In this document: positions 26,150 through 33,600 of the stretch, in pieces
How positions within the stretch are numbered: the first letter of the stretch is position 1
Layout of the letters: each line of letters begins with the position of its first letter
Assembly: GCF_014397025.1 (NCBI RefSeq)
Contig: NZ_JACJUO010000001.1
Coordinates: forward strand, 1,598,501-1,662,500
Direction: 5' to 3'
DNA: 64,000 nucleotides
Origin: Ochrobactrum sp. Marseille-Q0166
GTDB lineage: Bacteria > Pseudomonadota > Alphaproteobacteria > Rhizobiales > Rhizobiaceae
Notes under the pieces: model-generated
What the model was told of the DNA's origin: nothing
Database searches by the model: none
What the model saw: the letters and a program-made list of their open reading frames with translations, nothing else
Translations under genes and position numbers: made by a program

Positions 26150-26454
26150 CACACAGCCTCCCCGCGAGCTTTGGCGAGGGCGGCATGGCGCATGCGATTA
26201 AACTTTGCATCTGAAATGCTGCCATCTCCGAAGGCTTCTGCTAACGCATAAAGCTCTGGCGCTGCGGCGATTAGGTGGGCGTCTTCTTTGGTAAGCAGCC
26301 AACGTCCATTTTGATGATCTTGCTTGTGACCCGTCCAATATCCGACAGCCCCGTAAGATTCAGATAACAGCCACCACTGAAAATCGCCCCCCTGATCGTA
26401 TTGCGCTTCTTTTGCTTCCTAAGGACCCGGCGTAAACTCTGTATCAGCCATCAT
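26149..26454 (-). pseudogene. Prophage protein of the PGPW/AAAPELY type, interrupted by amber codon
   Basis: The frame starts MMADTEFTPGP, meets TAG at 26419-26421, and then continues cleanly for 89 codons (DFQWWLLSESYGAVGYWTGH, then LIAAAPELYALAEAFGDGSI). Many phage proteins of this type have tryptophan at exactly this point (TPGPW), so a single G to A change of TGG explains the stop. AAGGGAAGGC precedes the ATG pair. Its stop overlaps the next start, so loss of translation here could reduce the downstream DnaA-domain protein. Confidence 0.75.
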
Positions 26455-26616
26455 GCTGCCTTCCCTTCGTGTTGCGGAAATGAAGGTGTATCTGGCATCA
26501 TCAGGAAGATTACCGCCCTGCATGTAAATCAGATCGAGGACAAGCCGATACGCGGCCTTAAGCTCGAACGACATGCCGATGGTGCCCTCAATGAAATCAC
26601 GCGGGTATGGCTTCAT
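26455..26616 (-). pseudogene. Truncated DUF1376 phage replication-type protein
   Basis: The N-terminal 44 or so residues (MKPYPRDFIEGTIGMSFELK, then AAYRLVLDLIYMQGGNLPDD) are a clear DUF1376 domain, found at the start of phage replication-initiator-like proteins. After DDARY the similarity stops, and about ten unrelated codons lead in frame into the MMADTEF gene. A deletion must have removed the remainder of this gene and perhaps neighbours. It is divergent from the excisionase-like gene, the place where a phage early promoter is expected. Confidence 0.75.
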
Positions 26617-26714
26617 GCACTCTTTCAACGACTTTGATGTAGCGGAAATGCTTGAACGAGCTGCCGTTATCGTGAAGCCGGGGCCGAGCACCGCACTGCA
26701 AGAAAGGGGGAGAG

Positions 26715-27008
26715 ATGACGAACCTAACAACAGATGAACACATCGCTTTTACACCAGACACATTGGCTGAACGCTGGCAATGCAGCGCGCAACACATACG
26801 CGATCTGGTAAACAAGAAGAAAATCCCGTCATTCCGCGTCGGTCGATTGTACAGGATTCCTTATAGCGCTGTATTGGATTATGAATGCCCTACGAAATCA
26901 GACAGAAATTATTCAGAGGAAAATGGTACGCAGTCTGGCATGACGGCGTCGAAACAAAGCGTAGGAGCCTCCGCACCACAGATAGTGATGGGGCCGCACG
27001 CCGTTTAG
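26715..27008 (+). CDS. Excisionase-like helix-turn-helix protein
   Basis: 97 residues. The middle, TPDTLAERWQCSAQHIRDLV followed by KKKIPSFRVGRLYRIP, is the winged helix of the MerR/excisionase (HTH_17) family, which bends DNA next to an attachment site and steers integrase toward excision. Everything after residue 58 overlaps the integrase frame by 124 bases and looks like out-of-frame integrase sequence, so the functional part is probably the first 60-70 residues. Confidence 0.75.
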   Translation: MTNLTTDEHIAFTPDTLAERWQCSAQHIRDLVNKKKIPSFRVGRLYRIPYSAVLDYECPTKSDRNYSEENGTQSGMTASKQSVGASAPQIVMGPHAV

Positions 27009-27853
27009 AGGATTTTAAGAGGGACTTTAAAGCACCAGTTGGATCACTGGTAGGAGATATCGTTCGTGCATATTTGGATGCACGTCAGGGCAAGATAGCA
27101 GATCCTGCACGTTTAAGGTTTGCGTGGAAACAAGCCGAAAGTCATTTCGCGCATCTTCGCCCAGATCAAATTACGGAAGATATCTGCTCAGCATATGCTG
27201 AAACTCGGTACCTTGCCGGCAGAAAAGAAGCCACTGTGCTGAAGGAAATAAACGTTGTTCGTCAGGCTTTAAACTGGCATGGCGCTAGCGGAGCAAAGTT
27301 TGAAGCTCCTGCAGCCCCGCCACCACGTGATCGGCACCTAACAAAAGACGAATACAGAAAGTTACTTAGCGGATGCGCGACGCCGCACATGCAGCTTTTT
27401 TGCATCTTAGCTTTAACGACAGCAGCGCGGAAAAGTGCTATTTTGGAACTCACATGGGATAGAGTCGACTTCGATCGTAAGTTGATAAAGCTTGGTATTC
27501 CAGGAGATAAGAATCGCAAAGGTCGCGCTATCGTTCCTATGACTGAAAGCTCATTTAAAGCTTTGCAGGATGCTTATGCAGCTAGACAATCTCCTTATGT
27601 CGTAGAATACGGCGGAGATCGCGTCCTAGATATAAAGAAGGGGTTTGCTGCAGCGGTTCGTAGATCTGGATTAGTTGACGTTGTCCCTCACGACCTTCGT
27701 CACAGTGCCGCTGTATGGATGGCAGAGGCTGGCGTATCAATGGACGAAATTGCGCAGTACCTTGGACATTCGACGCCCGCTATTACATTTAAGGTCTATG
27801 CACGATTCTCGCCTGATTATCTGCGAAAGGCGGCATCTTCACTGGAGTTCTAG
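26885..27853 (+). CDS. Tyrosine recombinase (prophage integrase)
   Basis: 322 residues. The N-terminal arm-binding and core-binding domains cover about 1-150 (RQKLFRGKWYAVWHDG). The catalytic domain has the first arginine in LTTAARKSAILELTW, a lysine in the beta-hairpin, HDLRHSAAVWMAEAG with His and Arg, LGHSTPAITFKVYARFS with His and the nucleophilic tyrosine. All key residues are present, so it may still be active. It ends 54 bases from the 3' end of tRNA-Arg, its probable attachment site. It overlaps the excisionase-like gene by 124 bases. Confidence 0.93.
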   Translation: MPYEIRQKLFRGKWYAVWHDGVETKRRSLRTTDSDGAARRLEDFKRDFKAPVGSLVGDIVRAYLDARQGKIADPARLRFAWKQAESHFAHLRPDQITEDICSAYAETRYLAGRKEATVLKEINVVRQALNWHGASGAKFEAPAAPPPRDRHLTKDEYRKLLSGCATPHMQLFCILALTTAARKSAILELTWDRVDFDRKLIKLGIPGDKNRKGRAIVPMTESSFKALQDAYAARQSPYVVEYGGDRVLDIKKGFAAAVRRSGLVDVVPHDLRHSAAVWMAEAGVSMDEIAQYLGHSTPAITFKVYARFSPDYLRKAASSLEF

Positions 27854-27906
27854 GTTCATTTGAACCTGTGATCGCCGCCTAAAATATCTCTAAGTCATTG
27901 ATTTTA

Positions 27907-27983
27907 TGGCGCACCCGACAGGATTCGAACCTGTGACCTCTGCCTTCGGAGGGCAGCACTCTATCCAGCTGAGCTACGGGTGC
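27907..27983 (-). tRNA. tRNA-Arg (anticodon CCG)
   Basis: 77 bases with encoded CCA. Acceptor GCACCCG pairs with CGGGTGC; the anticodon arm is CTGCC-CTCCGAA-GGCAG. Its 3' end faces the integrase, the usual geometry for integration into a tRNA gene with the element on the 3' side. Confidence 0.97.
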
Positions 27984-28150
27984 ATCGCTGGGAGGTCTAA
28001 GACCTGAATTGAAGTGTTGATATCTGAACCACGTCTCGCCTTCAATGCCCTTTTTAGCCATCAACCAGCTATTTGGCTAAATAATCGGAAAAACTATTCA
28101 TCGTTTGTTGGTACGAGCATTAAGAAGGAATGCTGGAAAACCCAAACCCC

Positions 28151-28948
28151 TTATCGCGGGAATGACACCATTTCGCCGTATAACTCTTTAAGCTTTGCTT
28201 TTACGGCCTTTGAGTTCTGGTAAATTTCTATAAACTTTTTTAAGCGCGCATCATCGCGTAACTCAGGGCGTGTAACAAACTGGAATGCATAGATCGGTTC
28301 ATTTTCAAATATCAGCCCGGCTGAAGCCTCTAACCCTGCAAGTTTAGCGAATGTTGGATAGGTCGCCGCGGCATCAACATCATCCAAGGAACGTGCAATT
28401 TGCGGACCATCAAGCTGCACAATTTTCAGCGGCTTTTTCCATGTTGTCACATCTTCCAGGCTGGCGCGCTGATCGGTTCCAGATTTCAATTCAAGAAATC
28501 CGGCCTTTTGCAAAAGCAATAACGAGCGCCCCGTATTGATCACATCACCAGAAAAAGCAATTTGAGCATTGCCGGGGATGTCTTCAAGTTTCGCATATTT
28601 CTTAGAATATAGTCCGAAAGGAGTGCTGAAGGCAGGTGCGACCGGCACAAGTCCATTGCCTGTGTTGGCGTTGGTATAATTCAAATACGGAATATGCTGG
28701 AAAAGATTGGCATCTGCGGTCTTATCTGCGACCGCTGTATTTGGTGTGTTCCAGTCACTGAATTCGATCAGTTCGACATCCAGTCCCTGCTCTTTCGCCT
28801 CAGCAGCAGCTACTTCCGCTGCCTGATTTGATATGCTGGTGGCGAGCGCTATGCGCAGAGACTGTCTGTCTTCAGCATAGGGTGTTGCTGGAAGAAAACC
28901 ACTTGCGAGAACCAAAGCTGAGATTGCCATGAAACGTCGGCGGTTCAT
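28151..28948 (-). CDS. MetQ/NlpA-family substrate-binding protein
   Basis: About 265 residues with a twin-arginine-like signal (MNRRRFMAISALVLASG) but no lipobox cysteine, so it is probably soluble in the periplasm rather than a lipoprotein. The body follows the NlpA lipoprotein family: SLRIALATSISNQAAEVAAA, ADANLFQHIPYLNY, GDVINTGRSLLLLQKAGFLE. These proteins bind methionine or related compounds for the MetNI importer. No metN or metI lies nearby. Longer starts at MNRKTSS or MDTGMNR are possible. It is divergent from the reductase gene. Confidence 0.85.
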   Translation of the reverse strand: MNRRRFMAISALVLASGFLPATPYAEDRQSLRIALATSISNQAAEVAAAEAKEQGLDVELIEFSDWNTPNTAVADKTADANLFQHIPYLNYTNANTGNGLVPVAPAFSTPFGLYSKKYAKLEDIPGNAQIAFSGDVINTGRSLLLLQKAGFLELKSGTDQRASLEDVTTWKKPLKIVQLDGPQIARSLDDVDAAATYPTFAKLAGLEASAGLIFENEPIYAFQFVTRPELRDDARLKKFIEIYQNSKAVKAKLKELYGEMVSFPR

Positions 28949-29215
28949 GTGATTTTTGGCCGATGATGTTTTCCTGTTCATACCGGTATCCATAGCACGT
29001 TCTAAAAGTTGATAATTTTTATCGACTATAACTCTAACGAAACAAATTAAGAAGCTATTTCGGTATGGCACATCAATAATTTAGGGTGAACTTGATTGTG
29101 ATCAATGATGCGCTAATTCGATGCTGTAGAGTCTTGAGTATGTCATCTACGGATGCGACGCTACTCAGCAGTTCGTCAAACTGTTCAGCAGATTACCAGC
29201 AAAAAGGATATATCC

Positions 29216-29995
29216 ATGTCAAATACAGCCAAAGTCGCATTGGTAACAGGCGCAGCTCAGGGCATTGGTCGCGGTATCGCTCTGCGCCTTGCTAAGGATG
29301 GCTTTGATATTGCGCTGGTCGATCTGAAGGCGGACAAACTTGAATCCGTGAAGAAAGAAGTTGAAGCGCTTGGCCGCAAGGCTTCGACCTTTTCCGCTGA
29401 TGTTAGCAAGCGTGATGATGTCTATGCCGCAATCGATCATGCTGAAAAAGAACTCGGCGGTTTTGATGTCATCGTCAACAATGCCGGTATTGCTCAGGTA
29501 CAGCCGATTTCTGATGTAAAGCCGGAAGAAGTTGATCGTATCCTCAAAATCAACGTTGAAGGCGTTTTGTGGGGCATTCAAGCCGCAGCAGCCAAGTTCA
29601 AGGCGCGCGGCCAGAAAGGCAAGATTATCAACGCTTCCTCCATTGCAGGTCATGATGGTTTTGCAATGCTTGGTGTTTATTCTGCAACGAAGTTTGCCGT
29701 ACGCGCTCTGACCCAGGCCGCAGCCAAGGAATATGCCAGTGCAGGAATTACTGTGAATGCTTACTGCCCGGGCATCGTCGGCACAGATATGTGGGTTGAG
29801 ATTGATGAGCGTTTCTCGGAAATCACTGGCGCACCAAAGGGCGAAACCTACAAAAAATATGTCGAAGGCATTGCTCTTGGCCGCGCTCAGACACCGGAAG
29901 ATGTTGCTTCGCTCGTATCGTTCCTGTCGAGTCCAGATTCAGATTACATCACCGGACAAGCGATCCTGACCGACGGTGGCATTGTTTACCGCTAA
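29216..29995 (+). CDS. budC: Short-chain dehydrogenase, diacetyl/acetoin reductase type
   Basis: 259-residue SDR with the NAD-binding [17 protein letters not shown], the NNAGIA segment, and the catalytic serine, tyrosine and lysine in [20 protein letters not shown] and YSATKFAV. The C-terminus ends [13 protein letters not shown]. It is closest in pattern to BudC, which interconverts diacetyl, acetoin and 2,3-butanediol using NADH; the substrate is inferred from family resemblance. AAGGATA precedes the chosen ATG (MSNTAKV). It is a lone gene ending at a terminator. Confidence 0.86.
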   Translation: MSNTAKVALVTGAAQGIGRGIALRLAKDGFDIALVDLKADKLESVKKEVEALGRKASTFSADVSKRDDVYAAIDHAEKELGGFDVIVNNAGIAQVQPISDVKPEEVDRILKINVEGVLWGIQAAAAKFKARGQKGKIINASSIAGHDGFAMLGVYSATKFAVRALTQAAAKEYASAGITVNAYCPGIVGTDMWVEIDERFSEITGAPKGETYKKYVEGIALGRAQTPEDVASLVSFLSSPDSDYITGQAILTDGGIVYR

Positions 29996-30007
29996 GCATA
30001 TGACAAA

Positions 30008-30036
30008 AAGAAAGGCGGGAAATTCCCGCCTTTCTT
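30008..30036. terminator. Bidirectional terminator
   Basis: AAGAAAGGCGGGAA and its complement form an almost loop-free palindrome between the convergent reductase and ABC-F genes, with flanking A and T runs. Confidence 0.85.
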
Positions 30037-31660
30037 ATGCAACATGTAACCCCGGCGCTTCCTGTCCGGTGCTTTCGACATATTCGGCGTAACCGCCACC
30101 ATATTGATGAATGCCGTCCGGCGTGAGTTCCAGTACCCGATTGGAAAGCGCCGACAAAAAGCGGCGGTCATGCGATACGAAAAGCATTGTTCCTTCATAA
30201 GCGTCTAAAGCTTTGATCAACATTTCCTTGGTGTCGAGGTCCAGATGGTTCGTCGGCTCATCAAGTACAAGGAAGTTTGGCGGATCAAATAGCATTGCAG
30301 CCATAACCAATCGTGCTTTTTCACCACCGGAAAGCACGCGGCATTTCTTTTCAATGTCATCACCTGAAAAGCCGAAGCAGCCTGCCAGTGCGCGCAAAGG
30401 CGCCTGCCCTGCTTTCGGAAAACGCTGTTCCAGCCATTCAAGAATGGTGCTGTCACCGTCAAGAATATCCATAGCGTGCTGTGCGAAATAGCCAAGCTTC
30501 ACACTGGCGCCCAGATTGACGACACCCTGATCAGGTTCCGTCGTACCAGTAACAAGCTTAAGCAATGTCGACTTGCCTGCTCCATTGACACCCATAATAC
30601 ACCAGCGTTCACGGCGACGAACCATAAAATCCAGGCCGTCATAGATCGTGCGGCTGCCATAAGCTTTTTTTACGCCTTTAAGGCTGACCACATCTTCACC
30701 GGATCGTGGCGCTGGCAAAAAGTCAAAGGCTACTGTCTGCCGGCGGCGCGGCGGCTCCACTCGATCAATCTTTTCTAGCTTTTTCACACGACTCTGCACT
30801 TGAGACGCGTGTGATGCGCGCGCTTTAAATCGTTCGATGAACTTGATTTCCTTGGCAAGCATAGCCTGTTGACGTTCAAACTGTGCCTGCTGCTGCTTCT
30901 CATTAAGCGCACGCTGACCTTCATAAAAAGCATAATCACCGGAATAGCTTGTGAGCGAGCCGCCATCGATTTCAATAATTTTTGTCACGATACGGTTCAT
31001 GAATTCGCGGTCATGCGAAGTCATCAGCAAGGCGCCATCATAATTCTTGAGGAAAGATTCAAGCCAAATCAGACTTTCAAGATCCAGATGGTTGCTCGGC
31101 TCATCAAGCAGCATAACGTCGGGGCGCATCAGAAGAATGCGGGCAAGCGCCACGCGCATTTTCCAGCCACCGGACAATCGGCCGACATCGCCATCCATCA
31201 TTTCCTGACTGAAGCTAAGGCCAGCCAATACTTCGCGTGCACGCCCATCAAGCCCATAACCATCAAGTTCTTCGTACCGGGCCTGAACTTCGCCGTAACG
31301 CTCGATAATCGTGTCCATTTCGTCGAGACGATCAGGATCACACATCGCAGCTTCAAGCTCACGCAGTTCCGCAGCAACGATACTGACAGGCCCTGCTCCA
31401 TCCATAACTTCAGCAACTGCAGAACGCCCTCCCATTTCGCCGACGTTCTGATTGAAATAGCCAATCGTCACACCCTTTTCGACGTTGACCTGCCCTTCAT
31501 CGGGCTGCTCCTCACCGGTGATCATGCGGAAAAGCGTCGTCTTGCCAGCGCCGTTAGGTCCAACAAGGCCGATCTTCTCACCGCGATTTAACGCGGCAGA
31601 AGATTCGATAAAAAGAATGCGGTGGCTGTTTGACTTGCTGATATTATCAATACGGATCAT
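30035..31660 (-). CDS. ABC-F family ribosome-associated ATPase
   Basis: 541 residues, two ABC ATPase domains with no membrane part. Walker A motifs are GPNGAGKTT and GVNGAGKST; the signatures are LSGGWKMR and LSGGEKAR; each Walker B is LLDEPSNHLDL or VLDEPTNHLDL. The linker between them is the charged helical P-site/tRNA-interaction motif (FIERFKARASHASQVQSRVK). ABC-F proteins act on the ribosome E site as translation factors; this most resembles the YbiT branch. It is a lone gene. Confidence 0.9.
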   Translation of the reverse strand: MIRIDNISKSNSHRILFIESSAALNRGEKIGLVGPNGAGKTTLFRMITGEEQPDEGQVNVEKGVTIGYFNQNVGEMGGRSAVAEVMDGAGPVSIVAAELRELEAAMCDPDRLDEMDTIIERYGEVQARYEELDGYGLDGRAREVLAGLSFSQEMMDGDVGRLSGGWKMRVALARILLMRPDVMLLDEPSNHLDLESLIWLESFLKNYDGALLMTSHDREFMNRIVTKIIEIDGGSLTSYSGDYAFYEGQRALNEKQQQAQFERQQAMLAKEIKFIERFKARASHASQVQSRVKKLEKIDRVEPPRRRQTVAFDFLPAPRSGEDVVSLKGVKKAYGSRTIYDGLDFMVRRRERWCIMGVNGAGKSTLLKLVTGTTEPDQGVVNLGASVKLGYFAQHAMDILDGDSTILEWLEQRFPKAGQAPLRALAGCFGFSGDDIEKKCRVLSGGEKARLVMAAMLFDPPNFLVLDEPTNHLDLDTKEMLIKALDAYEGTMLFVSHDRRFLSALSNRVLELTPDGIHQYGGGYAEYVESTGQEAPGLHVA

Positions 31661-31744
31661 GGTCGTGGGAGGCCTTGTGAAAACTTGGCCTCCCTATGGC
31701 ACGGCTTGCCCTCGCTGTCACGGATACAATGCCAATTACGGACG

Positions 31745-32794
31745 CTAAGGAATGTGATGCAGCCATTCTTTGGTTGCAAACTTTTCTTCAACCAGCTTTT
31801 CAGCAGCGGCAAACTCTTCCGGCGTTATAGCTCCGCTCACCCCACCATTGAGGGAAACGAACACATCTTTCATGCGATCGATAACTTCTCGCCTCGGAAG
31901 CCCCGTCTGGCTGCGAACGGGATCAACGCGCTTGACCGCGCTGGCTGTCCCCTTATCCGAAAGCTTTTCCCGGCCGATGCGCAACACTTTGACCATCTTT
32001 TCTGCATCCATGTCATAAGCCATGGTCACGTGATGCAAAACCGTTCCGCCTGAATAGCGTTTTTGCGCCGCTCCGCCGATCTTGCCTTTTGAGCTCGAAA
32101 TATCGTTGAGTGGCTTATAGAAAGCATCAATCCCAAGCGAATTGAGTGACTTCAAAACCCATTCATCAAGAAAAGCGTAGGAATCTGCGAAACTCATATC
32201 GCGGACAAGTTCACCCGGTGCATAGAGTGAATAAGTAATGGAATTTCCCGGTTCTACAAACATCGCCCCGCCACCAGTAACGCGTCGGACCGTCTCAACG
32301 CCCATTTCCTGCGTAGCTTCCATATCAACCTCGTTACGCAGCGACTGAAACGCACCAATAATAATTGAGGGCCGTTCCCACTCCCAAAAACGTAAGGTTG
32401 GTGCACGACGACCTGCTGCCACTTCGCGCGCTAATACTTCATCAAGCGCTAGATGCATTGTCGGTGAGAGTGGAGGAATATCGATGATCTGCCACTCAAA
32501 GTCACGCCAGGTTCGAGCCACTCCCAGCGCTCGGCGAACGGCGATTGCAACTGCTTCGGGACTGAAACCGATCATAAAAGCATCCGGACGCAGCCCCTTG
32601 CGAACCGCATCCGCGATATCTTCGGCTGAAGCTGTTGCCGTCAAGCCGGTCAGTGCATTGCGAATATCATCAAGCGCTTCTGCCGGTTCGAGAAAGAAGT
32701 CACCGGCGACTTGGACCTGATGTAATTTATTATCCTGCACCTCCAGATCGACAACAACCAGCTTGCCACCGTGGACCTTGTACTCACCATGCAT
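31745..32794 (-). CDS. Lipoate-protein ligase family protein, accessory domain at the N-terminus
   Basis: About 349 residues. Residues 1-95 look like the lipoate ligase accessory domain (KLVVVDLEVQDNKLHQVQVA), which in the enzyme of E. coli stands at the C-terminus. The BPL/LplA catalytic domain follows, with RRVTGGGAMFVEPGNSITY and the lysine-containing GKIGGAAQKRY. It attaches lipoate to E2 subunits and GcvH from free lipoate and ATP. The start MHGEYKV is used; a longer frame upstream has no supporting signal. It is a lone gene. Confidence 0.85.
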   Translation of the reverse strand: MHGEYKVHGGKLVVVDLEVQDNKLHQVQVAGDFFLEPAEALDDIRNALTGLTATASAEDIADAVRKGLRPDAFMIGFSPEAVAIAVRRALGVARTWRDFEWQIIDIPPLSPTMHLALDEVLAREVAAGRRAPTLRFWEWERPSIIIGAFQSLRNEVDMEATQEMGVETVRRVTGGGAMFVEPGNSITYSLYAPGELVRDMSFADSYAFLDEWVLKSLNSLGIDAFYKPLNDISSSKGKIGGAAQKRYSGGTVLHHVTMAYDMDAEKMVKVLRIGREKLSDKGTASAVKRVDPVRSQTGLPRREVIDRMKDVFVSLNGGVSGAITPEEFAAAEKLVEEKFATKEWLHHIP

Positions 32795-32998
32795 TTTTAT
32801 ACGACCTTGCTGAGACGAAACATCAAGGCGCACTCTTACGGATTGACAGGAGAAAAGGAACTGCGGCACGCACAAATGATGAGATTTTTTCTCAAATAAA
32901 TGAAATTTCCATCAGTGCTTATCTTTAGAGACGTGGATCGTCGTTCATTTTATATTCAATATAGAGCTTATAGAATTATTTTATCAACGCTCAAAACG

Positions 32999-33535
32999 AT
33001 GGTGTTCATCATGGCAGCCTATCTGTCTCGTAAAATCAGCCTCATCGCAGGCCTCTCTGCTTTCATCACATCTATTTATGCATTTGCGCCTGCGCCAGCG
33101 GAAGCTGCTCGATTGCAACGCTGCGCATCAGAAAATGGAATTTGCCGATTGCCTTATCCGACAGAAGTTATTTACGGTGCAGATGGACAAGGGACATCGC
33201 GTTTCATCGATCGCCCAGAAGTTCGTTGTTCGAACCGCATTTTTGGCGATCCTGTACCTGGCAAAGGAAAAAGCTGCTCCTATGTTGTCCGTGAGCGTTA
33301 CGAGGATCGCCGCGATGATCGGCGCGGCGGCAGGCGAGATGATCGGGGCCGAGGCCAATGGCAGCAATGCGCCAAAGAAAATGGCTTCTGCGACTTCTAC
33401 GGCCGCAAAACTGTTCGTTACGGAGCGAAGGGACGTTTTGTTGAACGGGTATTTCGCGATGGAGTCCCATGTGACAATCGCGCTTTCGGAGACCCTGCCC
33501 GCGGTCAGGGAAAAGCCTGTTACATTCAGAATTGA
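32999..33535 (+). CDS. Secreted protein with two cysteine-containing repeats
   Basis: About 178 residues with a signal peptide (cleavage near AEAA). Two copies of a module follow: the first with RCASENGICRLPY, VIYGADGQG and CSNRIFGDPVPGKGKSC, the second with QCAKENGFCDFYG, VRYGAKGRF and CDNRAFGDPARGQGKAC. Each has four cysteines, probably two disulfides. An arginine/aspartate/glycine-rich linker of about 25 residues joins them. This resembles small all-beta secreted modules seen in scattered bacteria and fungi, without a known job. A strong terminator follows. Confidence 0.72.
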   Translation: MVFIMAAYLSRKISLIAGLSAFITSIYAFAPAPAEAARLQRCASENGICRLPYPTEVIYGADGQGTSRFIDRPEVRCSNRIFGDPVPGKGKSCSYVVRERYEDRRDDRRGGRRDDRGRGQWQQCAKENGFCDFYGRKTVRYGAKGRFVERVFRDGVPCDNRAFGDPARGQGKACYIQN

Positions 33536-33540
33536 AAGTA

Positions 33541-33567
33541 AAAGGCGGGCTTCAAGCCCGCCTTTTT
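33541..33567. terminator. Bidirectional terminator
   Basis: AAAGGCGGGC with complement, loop TTCAA, and a T run. It separates the two-repeat secreted protein from the convergent L,D-transpeptidase gene. Confidence 0.9.
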
Positions 33568-33600
33568 CATTATTGTCAGCTCAACCAATAAATCTTGTAC

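Noticed and set aside
30869..31591. 240-codon open frame opposite the ABC-F gene
   Set aside because: Antisense shadow; the ABC-F frame has every expected motif.
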